In this document: in pieces, positions 1 through 11,540 of the stretch
How the letters are laid out: each line of letters begins with the position of its first letter
How positions within the stretch are numbered: the stretch's first letter is position 1
Assembly (NCBI GenBank): GCA_003013855.2
Contig: ML058459.1
Span: forward strand, 1,743,050 to 1,807,049
Length of the DNA: 64,000 bases
Reading direction: 5' to 3'
From: Liriodendron chinense
Taxonomy: Eukaryota > Streptophyta > Magnoliopsida > Magnoliales > Magnoliaceae
Position numbers and translations under genes: made by a program
The notes under the pieces: generated by a model
What the model was told of the DNA's origin: nothing
Database searches by the model: none
Seen by the model: only the letters and a program-made list of their open reading frames with translations

Positions 1-1010
1 CAAAAGAACTCGTCCTTACGTTATCTTTAGGAGTTGGCTCGTGATACTTGAATAGGTCCGCCACGTTGAATGTACACGAGATCTCCATGTCATTCAGAAG
101 ATTAACAATGCATGCGTTGTCATTGATCTTGCGAAGGATAGGCACCAATCTAATCTTCTTGTTCTTCATCTCAATGTACGTCCCGGTAGGAAATCTCTCC
201 TTGCGTAGATGAACCATAACGTTGTCGCTCACTTCGACACTTTTGGCTACCGATGTTTGTCAGCTTGCTCATTGTATCTGTCATTTGAAGCTTGCAACTT
301 GGCTTGAAAATATGCATGAATGGCCATAATTCGATCTGCCATGTGCTCTACAACAACACTCACGCCTAAGAGCTTGGGCAATGGAACTAAATCAAGTACA
401 TGCCTAGGCACTCGTCCATAAACGATCTCGAACAGAGATTTACCAGTGGAATGGTTTGGCATGTTGTTGAATGAAAATTCTGCTTGTGCTAATGCGAAAT
501 CCCACTGCTTCAATTTGTCGCTAGAGAGACACTGAATGAGATTTCCCAATGTTTAGTTCACCACTTCAATTTGCTCATCTCTCTACAAATAGTATGCATT
601 GTTGAACTGAAGTTGAGTGTCAAATGGAATCCACAAAGTTCTCCAAAAGTGGCTAAGAAAGTTCATGTCACAATTAGATGTAATGGACTTGGGAACATCG
701 TGCAACTGAAAAAATAGATTTTCCACGTGCGTTGCGTCAAGAGTCTTCTTGCATGGGATGACGTGTTCCATCTTCAAAAATTTATCCACCATGACAAGTA
801 TAGAATCCATGCCACATTGAGTTCATGGAAGGCCAAGTATGAAGTCCATAGATAAATCTTCCCAAGGGTTGTCAGGTACGTGCAATGGAATGTGGAGACC
901 CATGTTCTAAGATTGCCCCTTTGAAGGCTGACACGTACGACATTGTTGCACCGCTTTCTCGACGTCTTGCTTCTGCTGCGGCCAATAAGATCACTCCATA
1001 AGAGTGACGG
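1..1010 (-). pseudogene. integrase of element 1 (broken)
   Basis: The integrase would join retrotransposon cDNA to host DNA. Reading leftwards, a 'CRTCQP' segment near 940 marks the zinc-binding end. A core piece follows at 583-810, starting 'MDSILVMVDKF', then a piece at 247-549 with 'FNNMPNHSTGKSLFEIVYG'. A C-terminal stretch at 1-240 contains 'VMVHLRKERFPTGTY' and 'FNVADLFKYHEP'. The second catalytic aspartate, normally in a TSD box, reads TSN ('SITSNCDMNF', about 670-690), so catalysis is lost even where the frame is open. In-frame stops separate the pieces. The C-terminus is cut by the window edge. Confidence 0.8.
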
Positions 1011-1129
1011 TCTTGTCTCACCCTAGGTGGCCACTGATGCCACCTCCACGCAACTCTTAGATAATCTACTCCCTCAACGAACTCTATGGAATGCACAACT
1101 GATTTTCTTCAAAGAGAACCATTTTGGAT

Positions 1130-1570
1130 ATGTAGGTCACTAGGATGACCCTCCTGGCATCTAGACAATGCCTCCTTGAAGTCCTCATATTCAACGTCTA
1201 ACTTTTTGAGGCAATCGAATCTAATTACCTCATTGCTCATTGTGACTAGCATGTTGCAAGATGACTCAGTGATCAACCACCTTATATTGTTGCCCTGCTT
1301 TATGCTTCAAAACAAACGTGAATTCCTACAAAAATGAGATTCATCCAACATGCACATGATTCACGTTAGTTTGGCTATTAATAAATTTCAAGGCTTGATA
1401 GTTATTGTAGAGAATAAACTCCTACTAAATCGAATAGTGCCACCAATATCGTAGCGCCTAAGCCACTGTGTACAACTCAAACCATATGTTGACCATTTCT
1501 TTCATGCATCACTGAACTTTTCACTGTAAAAGGCTAACGGCCTACCTACTTATGATAAAACTCCCCTTAT
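1130..1570 (-). pseudogene. RNase H region of element 1 (broken)
   Basis: RNase H removes the RNA strand during reverse transcription. On the minus strand near 1270-1330 one reads 'FVLKHKAGQQ' followed by a 'VVDH' that fits the usual VADALS-type end of plant gypsy RNase H. The segment after it matches the linker that precedes integrase in element 3. Several stops interrupt it and no long frame remains. The upstream half (1340-1570) is recognisable only by alignment with the element 3 counterpart. Confidence 0.6.
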
Positions 1571-1599
1571 TCCGACGTACAAGGGTCACAGTCTACCTC

Positions 1600-2530
1600 G
1601 AACAATTTGTCGAAGATGGAAAGTGCCAAAACTAGAGTCTTGGAAATCGATGTTTGATCTCTACAAAGCTCCTATCAGCTTCCTTTGTCCACTAAAATGG
1701 CCCCTTCTTCATACAGTCTATAATTTGTGCCACGATAGTGCTAAAATTATGCATGAATCGATGATAAAATGTCGCCAACCTATGAAAACTACGCACCTTA
1801 TGAATATTCATTAGGACCAACCATTCCCTGATGGCTCACACCTCGTCGTCTACACAGATGCCTGTGGACGTCACTATGAATTCCAAGAACAATAGGCTCT
1901 CGATTAGGAAGTTACGCTTTTTCATATTTAAGAACAACTTGTTGTCTGCTCAGACCTATAGAACTTGTCTGATCCCCTGTGGTCTGCTTCATTCTGACTA
2001 TAAATCAATATATCATCGAAGTAAACCACCATGAACCGCCCTATGAACGGTTTCAGAACTTGGTTCATCAACTGCATGAATGTGCTTGGCACGTTCGAAA
2101 GACTGAATGGCATAACTAACTATTCATACAACCCCTCCTTGGTCTTAAAGGTCGTCTTCCGCTCATCACCCGACCGTATTTGAACCCGATGGTACCCGCT
2201 TCTCAAGTCTAAGTTAGAAAACAATTTAGCACCCTCAAGCATATCCATTATGTCATCCAACCGCGGTATCGAAAATCAGTATTTTATGATGATTTTGTTA
2301 ATTGTCGGGTTGTCGACACACATGCGCCAACTCCCATCTTTCTTAGGGGTTAACAACACTGGAACTGCGCATGGACTTATGCTCTCTTGCACCAGACCCT
2401 TATGGATTAATTCCTCCACTTGTCCCTAAAGAATCTTGCACTCCTTCGGAGTCATCCATTTGTTAAGGCGGTTAGGCAAGCTACCCCTAGGACAAAGTAC
2501 ATGTGGTGCTGAATTTTCGGCATGGGGGGG
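1600..2530 (-). pseudogene. reverse transcriptase of element 1 (broken)
   Basis: The RT palm lies at 1928-2113: 'MPFSLSNVPSTFMQLMNQV' and then 'VVYFDDILIYSQ'. The catalytic YFDD box is at about 2012-2023 and is intact. Just before the MPF motif the tryptophan expected in the 'EWLVMPF' context is a TAG stop, a G-to-A change on this strand. Upstream (2120-2530) the fingers region is present but shifted, and the C-terminal thumb (1600-1920) has no long frame. This is a dead copy of a typical plant Ty3/gypsy RT. Confidence 0.85.
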
Positions 2531-2759
2531 CAAGTCTTCGAGTAAGTCCTCATGTTAAATTTCCTTAAAATAATTTAACAACGGCTTCAAGCTTGTAGGA
2601 ATGTTCAAGGGCTTTACACTTTCGCCTTCATAACTAAGGCATACACCTCTCTAGTTTCCTTAGACTCCTCAACAAACCCGAATGGCTAGGAGAGAACGTC
2701 CCTCTACTTTAGAAGCTTCAGAGTGTGCTTTCGGTTCCATATGGGCGAGGATGTCTTAT

Positions 2760-3215
2760 GACCATCTTTGATGAAAAAATAAATGTTGTCTCATCCTCGG
2801 TGGGTGGTATCACGATCCGATTTACATGGTCGACCAAGCAACATGTGGCAAGCCTCCATGTCGACTACATCATAAACTACTTGATCTTTATAGTATTTTT
2901 CAATTGAAAATAAGATGGTGCACTGCTCAATTACCTTAGTCTCATTCACATTCTTAATACAGTCGATCAAGTATAGGGTAGGGTGTTTCTTTGTCTTCAA
3001 GTGCAACTTCTCCACCATAACTCTCGAGATAATGTTCTTACTACTGTTGCTATCTATGATTACATCATAGACTTTTTCGTTCATGGTACACCGTATGCAG
3101 AATATGTTGTGTTGCTGCGGGTGCACCTCTTTTCTTGGAGTATACAGGAGTGACCAATGACTCATCGTGATCTTCTTCCACCTAATTCCCTCCGTCTGCT
3201 TCTTCATCAGCAACT
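2760..3215 (-). pseudogene. aspartic protease of element 1
   Basis: The retroviral-type protease would cut the polyprotein. The open stretch at 2791-3213 contains 'VYDVIIDSNSSKNIISRVMV'. The usual D(S/T)G triad reads DSN, so the catalytic aspartate is kept but its glycine is lost. Further on, 'DMEACHMLLGRPCKSDRDTT' is the conserved C-terminal flap/GRP region; element 3 has a near-identical segment at 42200-42290. It lies between gag and RT, as expected. Confidence 0.8.
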
Positions 3216-4390
3216 AGTTCCACTTCAACAACTTTTGGATCCTCTTCTACATCTTCAGCGCCCCCTTCATTGATGGCTAAGTGGGCTGCAAGACGTTGAG
3301 GACATGAGTTAGAGAAGTGACCTGGCTAGACACATAAAAAAGAATGGTCCAACCTTGGTTGATCATAAGAGTTCAGAATTTTGTTCGGGCCCTAAGTCAT
3401 TGTCGCTATCCATTGGGGCCTCAATGGACTGCTCCCTGTTTCACAGTTTGCAACTGTAGGTGGTTGAATACGCCCCCTACTGGATCCTTCTCCTTAGCCA
3501 GTGAAGTGTTCTGCGAGGGACCCATAGTGTGGGAGCTTACGTTGCAAGGTAGGTTCAAACATTGGCCTTCCATAGTTGAGTTTCATCCGTGGCAGTCAAC
3601 TTGACCACTTCATCAATCGTCCAAACCGGATACATCTGAACTTGATCCTGGATTGGTAATCGCAAGCCACCAATGAAAAAAGAGACATGTTGCGACTCAG
3701 TTTCTGCTAAGTCATTCCGTGCCGCCAAATGTTGGAACTCTTCGGTGTACTCTCACACCGACTGGTTCCCTTCTCAACAATTATGGTATTATTGAAACAA
3801 TACCTGATCATAGTTGCTGGGGAGGAATCGCGCGCGTAGTCGACGCTTTATCTATGGCCATGAACGGATGGGCGCCTTCAATTGTCGAGTTCACACGAGT
3901 TACAATTGATCTCACAATTGAAACACCACCTTTAAGCTTATAGGTGACGAGCTTCACCTTTTTCTCTTTCGGTACTTCCATGTAGTTGAAAAATGCTCGA
4001 CTTTCGCCAGCTAATTAAAGAATTCTTCAATATGTAATTGGTCGTTAAAACTTGGTAGGTCAACCTTGATCCTCAAATCCCGATCTGCTCGGTCTCCCCG
4101 ATCATCTTCACGTACTGGCTGATGGAAGATCATATCTCCAACTTTTTCATTGCTAAAACTTGCTTCGTCAGGTGTAGGCCTGCGATTCCTAGCTAGAAGC
4201 ACTTTGTGAATTGCATGATTGTGTGGCCCAACAATCATGAGAGGTTGATTATTGCCTCAAGCACAGGGTGGTACAAGTGCCTTAATGATACGGTCGAGGG
4301 TTGCCTACAACCCTTGCATGGCTAATCGACTCTCCCATTAGAAAGCTTTTATCCTTTTAACTAGATAAAGGATCCTTGGATCATTCTTCA
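3215..4390 (-). pseudogene. gag of element 1 with CCHC zinc-knuckle remnant
   Basis: Gag forms the virus-like particle and binds RNA. A zinc-knuckle remnant at about 3280-3335 reads 'CV*PGHFSNSCPQ', with a TAG stop (3326-3328) inside the knuckle and the first cysteine changed. Upstream, the frame at 4011-4238 encodes a fragment with 'MIFHQPVREDDRGDRADRDLR'. It lines up with the gag region of element 3 (44.0-45.3 kb) but is fragmented. No start can be chosen with confidence. Confidence 0.65.
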
Positions 4391-4800
4391 TAATTAGATA
4401 AACGAAACAGAAAAGAAAATAGAACAAACGCGCAAATTCACACAAATCCACTTTAACCAGCCGTCGATCATGGTCGGGTGACCAACCCAAGCTTTCGGGT
4501 GATTGGTCAGTTGACCAATGAAGCTTGGTCGAGTGACCAAAGAGCTCAAAAAGTGTTCGGAGACCAAACTAGAATTTTCGGGGTAATTTTGGGTGACCGA
4601 TATCGAGTCACTCAGTCGACCCAAAAGGACCAAAAGTGTCAAGCAAGTTTCTAGTTTTCTTAGCGCAATGTTGAGCTATCAAATGGATTTGAACGATTGA
4701 TTGAACTATGCTAACTTATGTGGTCTTCTCTTAGGCTCCTTCCTTCGGTCCATACGAGTCATGAATGTGGCTGCGACCCGTTCAACATCATATCATCACT
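4391..4800 (-). repeat. probable LTR remnant next to element 1 gag
   Basis: Beyond gag the sequence changes to a stretch with repeated 'ggtcgggtgaccaa'-like phrases (about 4450-4630). It ends in 'gttcaacatca' near 4793, resembling the 'ctctacatca' end of the element 3 LTR. A primer-site sequence is not clear here, so the LTR assignment rests on position and on the resemblance to the phrase block in other LTRs of this window. Confidence 0.45.
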
Positions 4801-4809
4801 TGTTAATCA

Positions 4810-5234
4810 TAATTTAATGTTGTGAGTGTGTAAATAAAAGAGGAGATTATCGTCTTCTTCTTAAGAATAGCCCGTAAATCTGCGAGGAAAAATCTTTAAA
4901 AATAAGAAATATAATTAAGATTATTGAATGAAGTTTTGCTTATAATATATCTAATGGCCTTATACATGCAAAGACACCCTAAACCCTGATTTGACTCGAA
5001 ATAGACCACTTCTCAAAATAGTAAAAAGACATTTACTCATACCAAAATTCATGAACAACCCTTGCATGACTAAAATAAGGACTCTTGACCATAACTTGAC
5101 TCTTAAAACTCTAAAAAAAAGAGTCAAATTTACTAAAAATAATTAGTTTTAACTTAAAATCCTAATTTGACTTCCGAAACATTAAGTTTTGTGAAGCCTT
5201 TTTTTTAGGCCAACAAACCTTGGGTACTTGACCA
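4810..5234 (-). repeat. LTR-like repeat, left copy (pair with 9432-9760)
   Basis: This stretch matches 9480-9760 over most of its length: 'gtcttcttctta', 'agaaatataatt', 'ttattgaat', 'atggccttata', and the end 'caacaaacctt'. The right copy sits directly beside a tRNA-Met-type primer site, so both are read as minus-strand LTRs. This would be the 3' LTR of element 2, whose body has lost most of pol. Confidence 0.55.
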
Positions 5235-5241
5235 GGTTGTA

Positions 5242-7887
5242 TGTTCAAAACCCCAAGTGTTGTGTCATGATGTAGTAATAACCTCGATGAGACCGAGGTC
5301 GATCAACGGGGAAGGAATATATGTTCAAACACTCTAAGGCTATCTAGGATCTATAACTAAACTAACTAAACTAAATTGAAATTGGTTTTAAGTAGATGAG
5401 TTAAGATTTAAAGGAAAAATAATGAAAACAAGCACTAGAGCATCAACGATCCACTTCTAGTTATTAACAATGACTGATTCAATTGATTCGATTAGCTACT
5501 CAATGAAATCGAAGTTTCATACTATCCAGTCGAAATATTGTGGAGCTGTTAAATCATAATTACACATTTCAGATAGATAGCTCATTCATTGATATAGTTC
5601 CCTCAATAAGGCTCAGGTATTGGGCTCACTCAACTGTATAGGCCAATCCTTTAACAAAATAAGTTAAGATCATAATCATAATCTTCCTTAGATCCTGTCA
5701 TTAGACCTAATTAATTAGAACTATAACTTGAACTTGAATCAAACTAATATCAATCAACAAAACATCCATCTTAAATTCATAAAAGATAATAATCATATTG
5801 TATAGCATAGAGAATTCAAAGCATCTACCATGCCTGAAGTTTATGATAGATCAATGAACTATATAGGTTTAAACAATGTATAACATGTAAACAACTAGAT
5901 TTAGAACCTCTAAGTATCTAATGAGCCCAAAGTCATCAATAGATCAAAGAAGAACTACAACTAGAACTTTATTCAAACTAGAATTAAACCATGTTCATTA
6001 ATAAAATCAAAATTCAAATAAAAAGAACTAAAACATCATTAATAAACTAAAAGTATCACCTCTCAGCTCTAGCTGAGAGTTAAGCTAAGAAAAATACGAA
6101 TAACTAAAACTAGAAAATCAAGAAAAACTAGAAGCAGAGAGATTTGGAGCCTCTTTGCTCTTAATCTCCTTGCTCCCCACTTCCTTAATAGCAAGAAGAG
6201 AGGAGAGCTTCTATATTTATAACGTAGATAGGAAGACAACAATAGAGCTAATTTTGTTTCGCTTGATACAGGAAAACCAACATTCAAATTTTCTTGAAAT
6301 TTGAGCGATAGGTTCCCTAAAATATTAAATTCTTCATGGATGGTTTAGATCTCTTAAACTATCCCTTGAGTGGGTTCACGAATTAGAACAATGACCACCT
6401 CTCCAATTTAAACACATCAGAACCAGTCATCTTATGATCGACGATATAGAGTGTATAGAGGTCGGATTAGTATCAAATTTGAAAAGTTGATGGAAATTTC
6501 CTCCTCTATATGATAGAAGGATTAGATTGTCCAAAAATATTCTAAAACAGTGGTTAAAAAATTATAACATTTAGGTTTTTTTTTTTAAATCTGTGTAGGC
6601 GGAATCTTTCAATACTATCTATCTTTCTTCAACTGGTACGATCAATCCACATATCCGATTGACATAAAATTTTATGATTTTGCAAATATTGATATTCTCT
6701 ACAAGATGGTTAGCTTAGATTCTTTATATCATTAGTATTGAGCCACCTAGACCGTTTCTCAGTTAAGTTGGTGAAAATCAGGAAACTTCCAGATAGTTCA
6801 TATTATTTTGGCCGCCACAGTCAATCCATAGCTCAGATCGATGTGAAGTTTCTTAGAGTTTTTCGGCGTCGAGCTGATCTTCAACATGAATGGAATAAAT
6901 TTTCAAAATCATCAAAGTGGGCCACATGAATTGGTCTGAAAAGTCTAAAATGGTAACATCCTTCTGTTTTTTTAATTTCTAGTTGAAATTCCAAATTGGC
7001 AACTCCTATGTTTCTAATTTTCTTTTCATTTCTATTTCTTTCTTACTTTGGCAGTTGTCCGCACCTCAAATCCATGCCGCTCATGCGGTGGTCCACCTTG
7101 ATGATGCTGGACGATGATAGATTCTATAAAGGGTTGTGATTTGCTAGAGTTTGTTGGAAATAGAGACGTTGCATTTGAAGACCATCCTTCGCTTATTGGG
7201 ATACACGTGTAAAGAGGCTATAGATGCCGTCCATTTCAACACGTGTGAAGGACTCCTCACTTGCTATTGCTACACCTGCTGGGTGCGACTGGTGGACAGG
7301 GAAATGAATGGCGGAGATAACTCCTCACTTGGCTGGACGATGGAGATGATTGGACGGAAGAGACAAAGCTGGAGCTCTCCTTCGCTGGTGATCACGTCAG
7401 ATGGCTAGAGTGACTCCACCGCTGGTACTTGATGGTCGGTTGGATGGAGGATGATAGGCCACTCTTTGATTTCTAGATTGGTGGATGGAACGGATGGTGG
7501 ATGATAGTGGAGGCAACCACGTTATGTTGTAGCTGAAGGGGAGATGGACGACTGTGATGTCTTGGAGTTACCAGGCTGCTGGTTTTGGTGGCTCGTGTGG
7601 CTGATGTGATGGCGGAGACTATCCAATAGCTTGGACTTGTGAGATCTCTCCAATTGCTGATAACATTAACATCCTTGTTGATCATACGACTGATGATCAT
7701 GACCATTGATTTGTAAGCTGAACGTGTGATAGTGAAACCGTTTCCAGTAGCTGCTATACACGCGAGATGGACATCCACGGCCGTTGAATGCGTGTGAGAG
7801 GCATGGAGCGTTCATCAACTGTTGTATGTGGGAGATGAACGGCCTTTTGTTGCTTGTTGTACGCGTGAGATGAACCGGTACATTACA
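5242..7887 (-). mobile_element. solo Athila-like LTR (2.65 kb) with TSD ttgta
   Basis: This is an LTR on the minus strand, bounded on the plus strand by tgttc... and ...attaca, with the 5-bp sequence ttgta on both sides (5237-5241 and 7888-7892). Its left half matches the LTR at 21314-23560: the 'gagaccgaggtcgatc' block near 5290, a 'gtttcgcttg' block near 6255, and the 'cggcgtcgag' block near 6865. A minus-strand TATA box (ataaatatag, 6212-6221) fits the R boundary. Its U3 (about 6225-7887) differs from that copy and is rich in 'gtccatc'-type phrases. The right edge is supported only by the CA end and the duplication. Confidence 0.65.
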
Positions 7888-8462
7888 TTGTAACTTGTTT
7901 ACTACCACCTCAGGCACTATGTTCTTACTGTTGACATCCCTTATTACCACATTATAAGTATTCTGGTTGGTCGTGCATGTGATCCTAAAGATATCATGTC
8001 TCTGTAGTTCTATGTCCTGCTTTGGAGTGTACATCATGAAGAGAAGTACTCCATGATCTCCATAAGTCCATTTCTCCTCTTTTTTTTTCATTCCAGAGAT
8101 TTTATTCTGCTCCTGTAGAATCTAACCTGTCCTCACCTACTCCCCTTGAGTTAATGGCTTGGTTAGTCATCTATTTTGAGGGCATTAGTTGGATCAATGT
8201 CCAAGTTATGACACCTATAACACTTAGATGATTGGGGTGGAGCATTGGTGTTCAAGAACGTGTTCTGGTGTTGTGTGCTCCTCCATTTTGTCCTATCTTA
8301 TTCACTTTGTTCCCTTTTCAAATCTCGATTTATGGAAGCGGGAGTAGCATTTAGGCTATGATGGTTTGATAGTGATAATTTCTCCTACTGCTTAGGTGTT
8401 TGCAACAAGCCTTTCTAGTTGTGTCTCCACAGCTAGTTGACTAATTTGATAGCTTCAGTAAA

Positions 8463-9184
8463 TGATGTAGAGTAGGTCGTTGACGACTACATGGAGAAAT
8501 TAGACCATCGGAAGGAGGCCAAGCGGAGCGATAAGACAATCACCAAAGTGCAGAAATTTCAGCTTTGCCGGCCGCCGCCCGACCACACTTCATTAGGGCG
8601 CCTAACCATAAGCCTGAATGGTCCAGAGAATTACTGGACAGAATTTTCTGAATTTCAGGCGCTCGACCATCCTTTGACCGGTCGCCCAAACTTCATTCAA
8701 ATTATCTCCCAAATTCTCTGGACAGTTTTACGCGCCGTCGGGCGCCCGACCACATTTCACCGGTCATTCGAAATTCACCAGATTTTCGAAGTTTACTCGT
8801 TGGACTGTTTTTTAGTTCAGCGAGCGCCCGACCTTCCTTCACTGGGCGCCTGATCGTGCCGTGAACCAGTTGCACAGATTTTACGCGAACTTTCAATTTG
8901 AATGCTTTTCTTTCTAGTTCGTTTAGGACTTCTAATTTACAGCATCTTATGATTTCTTTTACGCATTCTAGGTTATAAATTTTTGTTATAATTCAGTTTT
9001 TTAAAACAATTATTCATCTTTTTAATAAATCTTTTGAGTTTATACTCTTTTGTTTGTGGATTCGAGTATTCCTTTGTGGATTCGAAGAAGATCAGTTGAT
9101 GATTCCTGATAGCTCCGTGGATTCGGAGTAGTTATCTGTGAGAAGAGACGGTGATTGATCCCACACCTTGTTTACGCTGCGCCA
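8463..9184 (+). mobile_element. solo LTR (~722 bp) inserted in element 2 gag
   Basis: It starts tgatgtagagtaggtcg and ends ctgcgcca. The flanking pentamers are gtaaa (8458-8462) and ttaaa (9185-9189), a 4 of 5 match. Its end resembles the LTR of element 3 ('tacgctgcgc' beside the primer site), so it is the same LTR family in the opposite orientation. It contains a GC-rich phrase block (8555-8860, 'gcgcccgacca' and variants) upstream of a TATA-like ttataaat (8973-8980). Host gag sequence resumes on the right. Confidence 0.6.
8973..8980 (+). promoter_or_regulatory. TATA-like box of solo LTR
   Basis: The sequence ttataaat lies about 110 bases after the end of the GC-rich phrase block in the solo LTR, the expected place for the U3/R promoter. 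Confidence 0.4.
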
Positions 9185-9420
9185 TTAAAAGTCTAGATGA
9201 GCTACATCATCACTCGCTCTTGTATCTCTGTATATAGTCCGATTGTAAATCTTACTGCTTGTTGCTTCCACAGGCACTTCATGTATCTCATGCATGTGTC
9301 ATGGTTTTCTTATTGGAATGCCTCAAACTTCACCTCAAATAATGATTGGATTTTTCGAAACACCACCTACAAGATTCTTATTGCCTAACCAACTATTGGA
9401 CATCTAAGGAATGGCCTCAC

Positions 9421-9431
9421 CCTGATACCAA
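9421..9431 (-). other. tRNA-Met-type primer binding site of element 2
   Basis: The plus strand reads ccctgatacca, so the minus strand carries tggtatcaggg, close to the standard plant tRNA-initiator-Met primer site. It lies between gag-like sequence on the left and the LTR-like copy on the right, which fixes the minus orientation. Confidence 0.7.
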
Positions 9432-9760
9432 ATAGTATAGTGGGTGCCAGGACAAAAAAGAAAAAAAGAAAAAAAAGAAAAACTAGTTCATTGTCTTCTT
9501 CTTAAAAATTGCTCCTTAATACACATGGATGAAGAAAATTCAAAAAAGTGAGAAATATAATTGATATTATTGAATCAAAGTGTTGCTTATGATGGCCTTA
9601 TATAAGCAGAAGGAACCTTAGACCCTAATTTAACTTGAAATATGACACTTTTCTAAAATAGTAAAAATTCTAAAATTAGTAAGAAATCTTAATTTGATAT
9701 ATAAAACAAATGAGTTTCACAAAATTAGTCATTTTGCTGTCAACAAACCTTAGGTAGCCA
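9432..9760 (-). repeat. LTR-like repeat, right copy (5' LTR of element 2)
   Basis: Directly beside the primer site, this stretch matches 4846-5234. It includes an A-rich run (9456-9480) and ends 'ttaggtagcca' on the plus strand. The two copies flank the internally deleted element 2. No target duplication was found at the outer edges. Confidence 0.55.
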
Positions 9761-10589
9761 GCCGTGGTGTAGAATTTGTGGATAGCTTTCTAATGACACA
9801 TTGTATACATGAAATGTATAATCGATAGCAAATTTATGCTGATTAGAAGCTGCAGTGTGCATTTAAGCCATTCGGCCAGAATTTGTGCCATCATGGCCCT
9901 CCATTGACCTGTCCCTTACCCATCCTAAATCACCATTAGTCTGCTTCTCTATTTCTAACCTTTTCTACAAATAATCCTAGTACGATCCACAGACCTGGCC
10001 CCTCTAATGTACGTGTAAGAGCCACAATGACTCTTGAGAAAAATTGGATCATGATCATCAGCAAATGAAAGGTTCCCCGGTGCACAAGATTTGTACATGA
10101 AAGGCTCTGGTCGTCCAACTGTCCATCTAATCAGACGCCCAGCTGATGGGGCTCCCTAGAAAATTTTAATAATTGGAATTCAAAACCAATTTCTCATTGC
10201 ACCACCCAGAATAATAATAATAAGTAGGTGGTCCATAATCATAGGAAATAGTTTTGGTTTTTATGCTTCGAAAGCCCAAAATTAAGGCAGATCCAAAGCT
10301 CAAGTGGACCACACCACATGATGCATGGACCATTCTAAAATTCTCAGCATGCCATTTTCACACATTTGAACATGTCATGTGATAGATCTAAGTCGTTCAT
10401 CACATGATGCATGGATTTTTGAAGAATTAGTGGTATGGATATTTAACAGAAAAAGCATGTGTGGTAAGCTTTATCCATTCATCCAAGCCTTTCCTCAAGT
10501 GGGCCTCATGCTTCATTAATTAGCTTAAAGTTTAGACCACAAATCAATGGCTAAGAAATTGATCTGTTCTGATTCATCGATTAAAAACA
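9761..10589. other. non-coding stretch, no gene seen
   Basis: Only short unrelated frames occur. At about 10226-10345 it holds one arm of the foldback family ('ggcagatccaaagctcaa' followed by 'gtggaccacaccaca'); the matching second arm is absent. The rest I cannot assign. Confidence 0.5.
10226..10345. repeat. partial foldback element, one arm
   Basis: Phrases 'gtggtccat', 'ggcagatccaaagctc' and 'gtggaccacaccaca' occur in the order seen in the complete foldback copies at 11.9 kb and 48-59 kb. There is no terminal inverted partner within 500 bases. Confidence 0.5.
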
Positions 10590-11540
10590 TCTAATACTTG
10601 AATGTGCAACATTCATTCTACCATTGATGGCACATCGATCTCTCTCAAAAATCATTTTGATCGGATGATGGTACCATCTGACCAATGCCTAGGAAACGGA
10701 TGGTTCGTATTTATTATATCAGGGAAGGTACAATCAATATTCTGGACCGTCCATCATGTGGGACCAACCTTCCATTTCGCATCTCTCTGGAAAGTCACTT
10801 TAGTTAGATGATAATGACAAATCTATTAACGGCCGGATGCTCAATATTCAAATCTATATTCATGGTGCTGGGAAACAGACTAATTAGTGATCTCAAGCGT
10901 CCATCATGTGTTTTCCACCTTTGATTGAATTCTTCCCGAAATGAATCTTTGATCAAACCATCCTAACCATCTGATCAACTTTTGTTCACCCATCTTTCCC
11001 AAAAATCAATTCGATCTGATGATCCTAAACATTTAGAAATGTATAGGAATTGGATGCTTCATATTTATTTAACCAGAAAAGATCTGGACCATTGATATAG
11101 ACCATCAACCATGTGAAACCCACCTTTGATTGCCCAACCCTCCAAAAAATCACTTTCATGATCAAATGCCCTAAACATATGATGGACGGCCAGGAAATGA
11201 ACGGTGCATGTTTATCCCAAAAAAGGCCTCATCATTGTCAATTATGTGCGGCCTACCATTACTTCCCAATCTCTCAAAAATTATCTTGACCTAGTGATGC
11301 CAACCATCCAAGGAATCTATTGAAAAATGGGTGGTCCCTCTTTATTCTATTACAAAAGTTCATTGATCTTGCACCGTACATCATGTGGGGTACACATTTG
11401 ATTAACCACCCATCTCAAAAATAGTTTGTTCAGATGATCACAACCTTCCAATATCAATGGCTACAAAAATGAACGTCTCATGGCACATGTATTGTTACAT
11501 CATGTGGGGTCCACATGTTTTGTTACATCAGAAGGGTTTG
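10590..11540. repeat. degenerate tandem array, unit ~110-195 bp
   Basis: The phrase 'gtccatcatgtgggacc' and variants recur near 10752, 10912, 11106, 11242, 11389 and 11499. Between them come similar segments: 'ctctcaaaaatca', 'gatgatcctaaccat', 'ggaaatgaacggttcat' and 'atttattatatcag'. Copies are well diverged and spacing is irregular. There is no open frame across units. Confidence 0.6.

Larger units (their letters stand above)
1..4390 (-). mobile_element. Ty3/gypsy element 1, internal region (decayed)
   Basis: This is a retrotransposon body read on the minus strand in the order gag (right), protease, RT, RNase H, integrase (left, cut by the window edge). Recognisable pieces include a zinc knuckle near 3290-3330, a protease ending in a 'LLGRP' motif, an RT with an intact 'YFDD' box, and an integrase C-terminus ending 'FKYHEP'. 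Many stops and frameshifts interrupt it, so it cannot make a polyprotein. It resembles element 3 (36.7-46.0 kb) closely in order and motifs. The lineage looks chromovirus-like (perhaps CRM or a relative), but no chromodomain is visible, so the lineage is an inference. Confidence 0.85.
7888..9431 (-). mobile_element. Ty3/gypsy element 2 remnant: gag and start of protease
   Basis: On the minus strand a protease beginning is visible at about 7890-8090: 'MKKKEEKWTYGDHGVLLFMM', then 'YNVVIRDVNSKNIVPEVVV', cognate to the element 1 protease. The frame then runs into the inserted LTR on the left. Upstream is a 'CYRC' zinc-knuckle half near 8220 and gag-like sequence to 9420, split by the solo LTR at 8463-9184. 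RT, RNase H and integrase are missing, so the element suffered a large internal deletion before or during the LTR insertion at 5242-7887. Confidence 0.6.

Noticed and set aside
8463..9209. Solo LTR ending at 9209 with tgatgtag...ctacatca inverted ends
   Set aside because: The ends look tidy, but the flanking pentamers do not match; ending at 9184 gives a 4 of 5 duplication and agrees with the element 3 LTR end.
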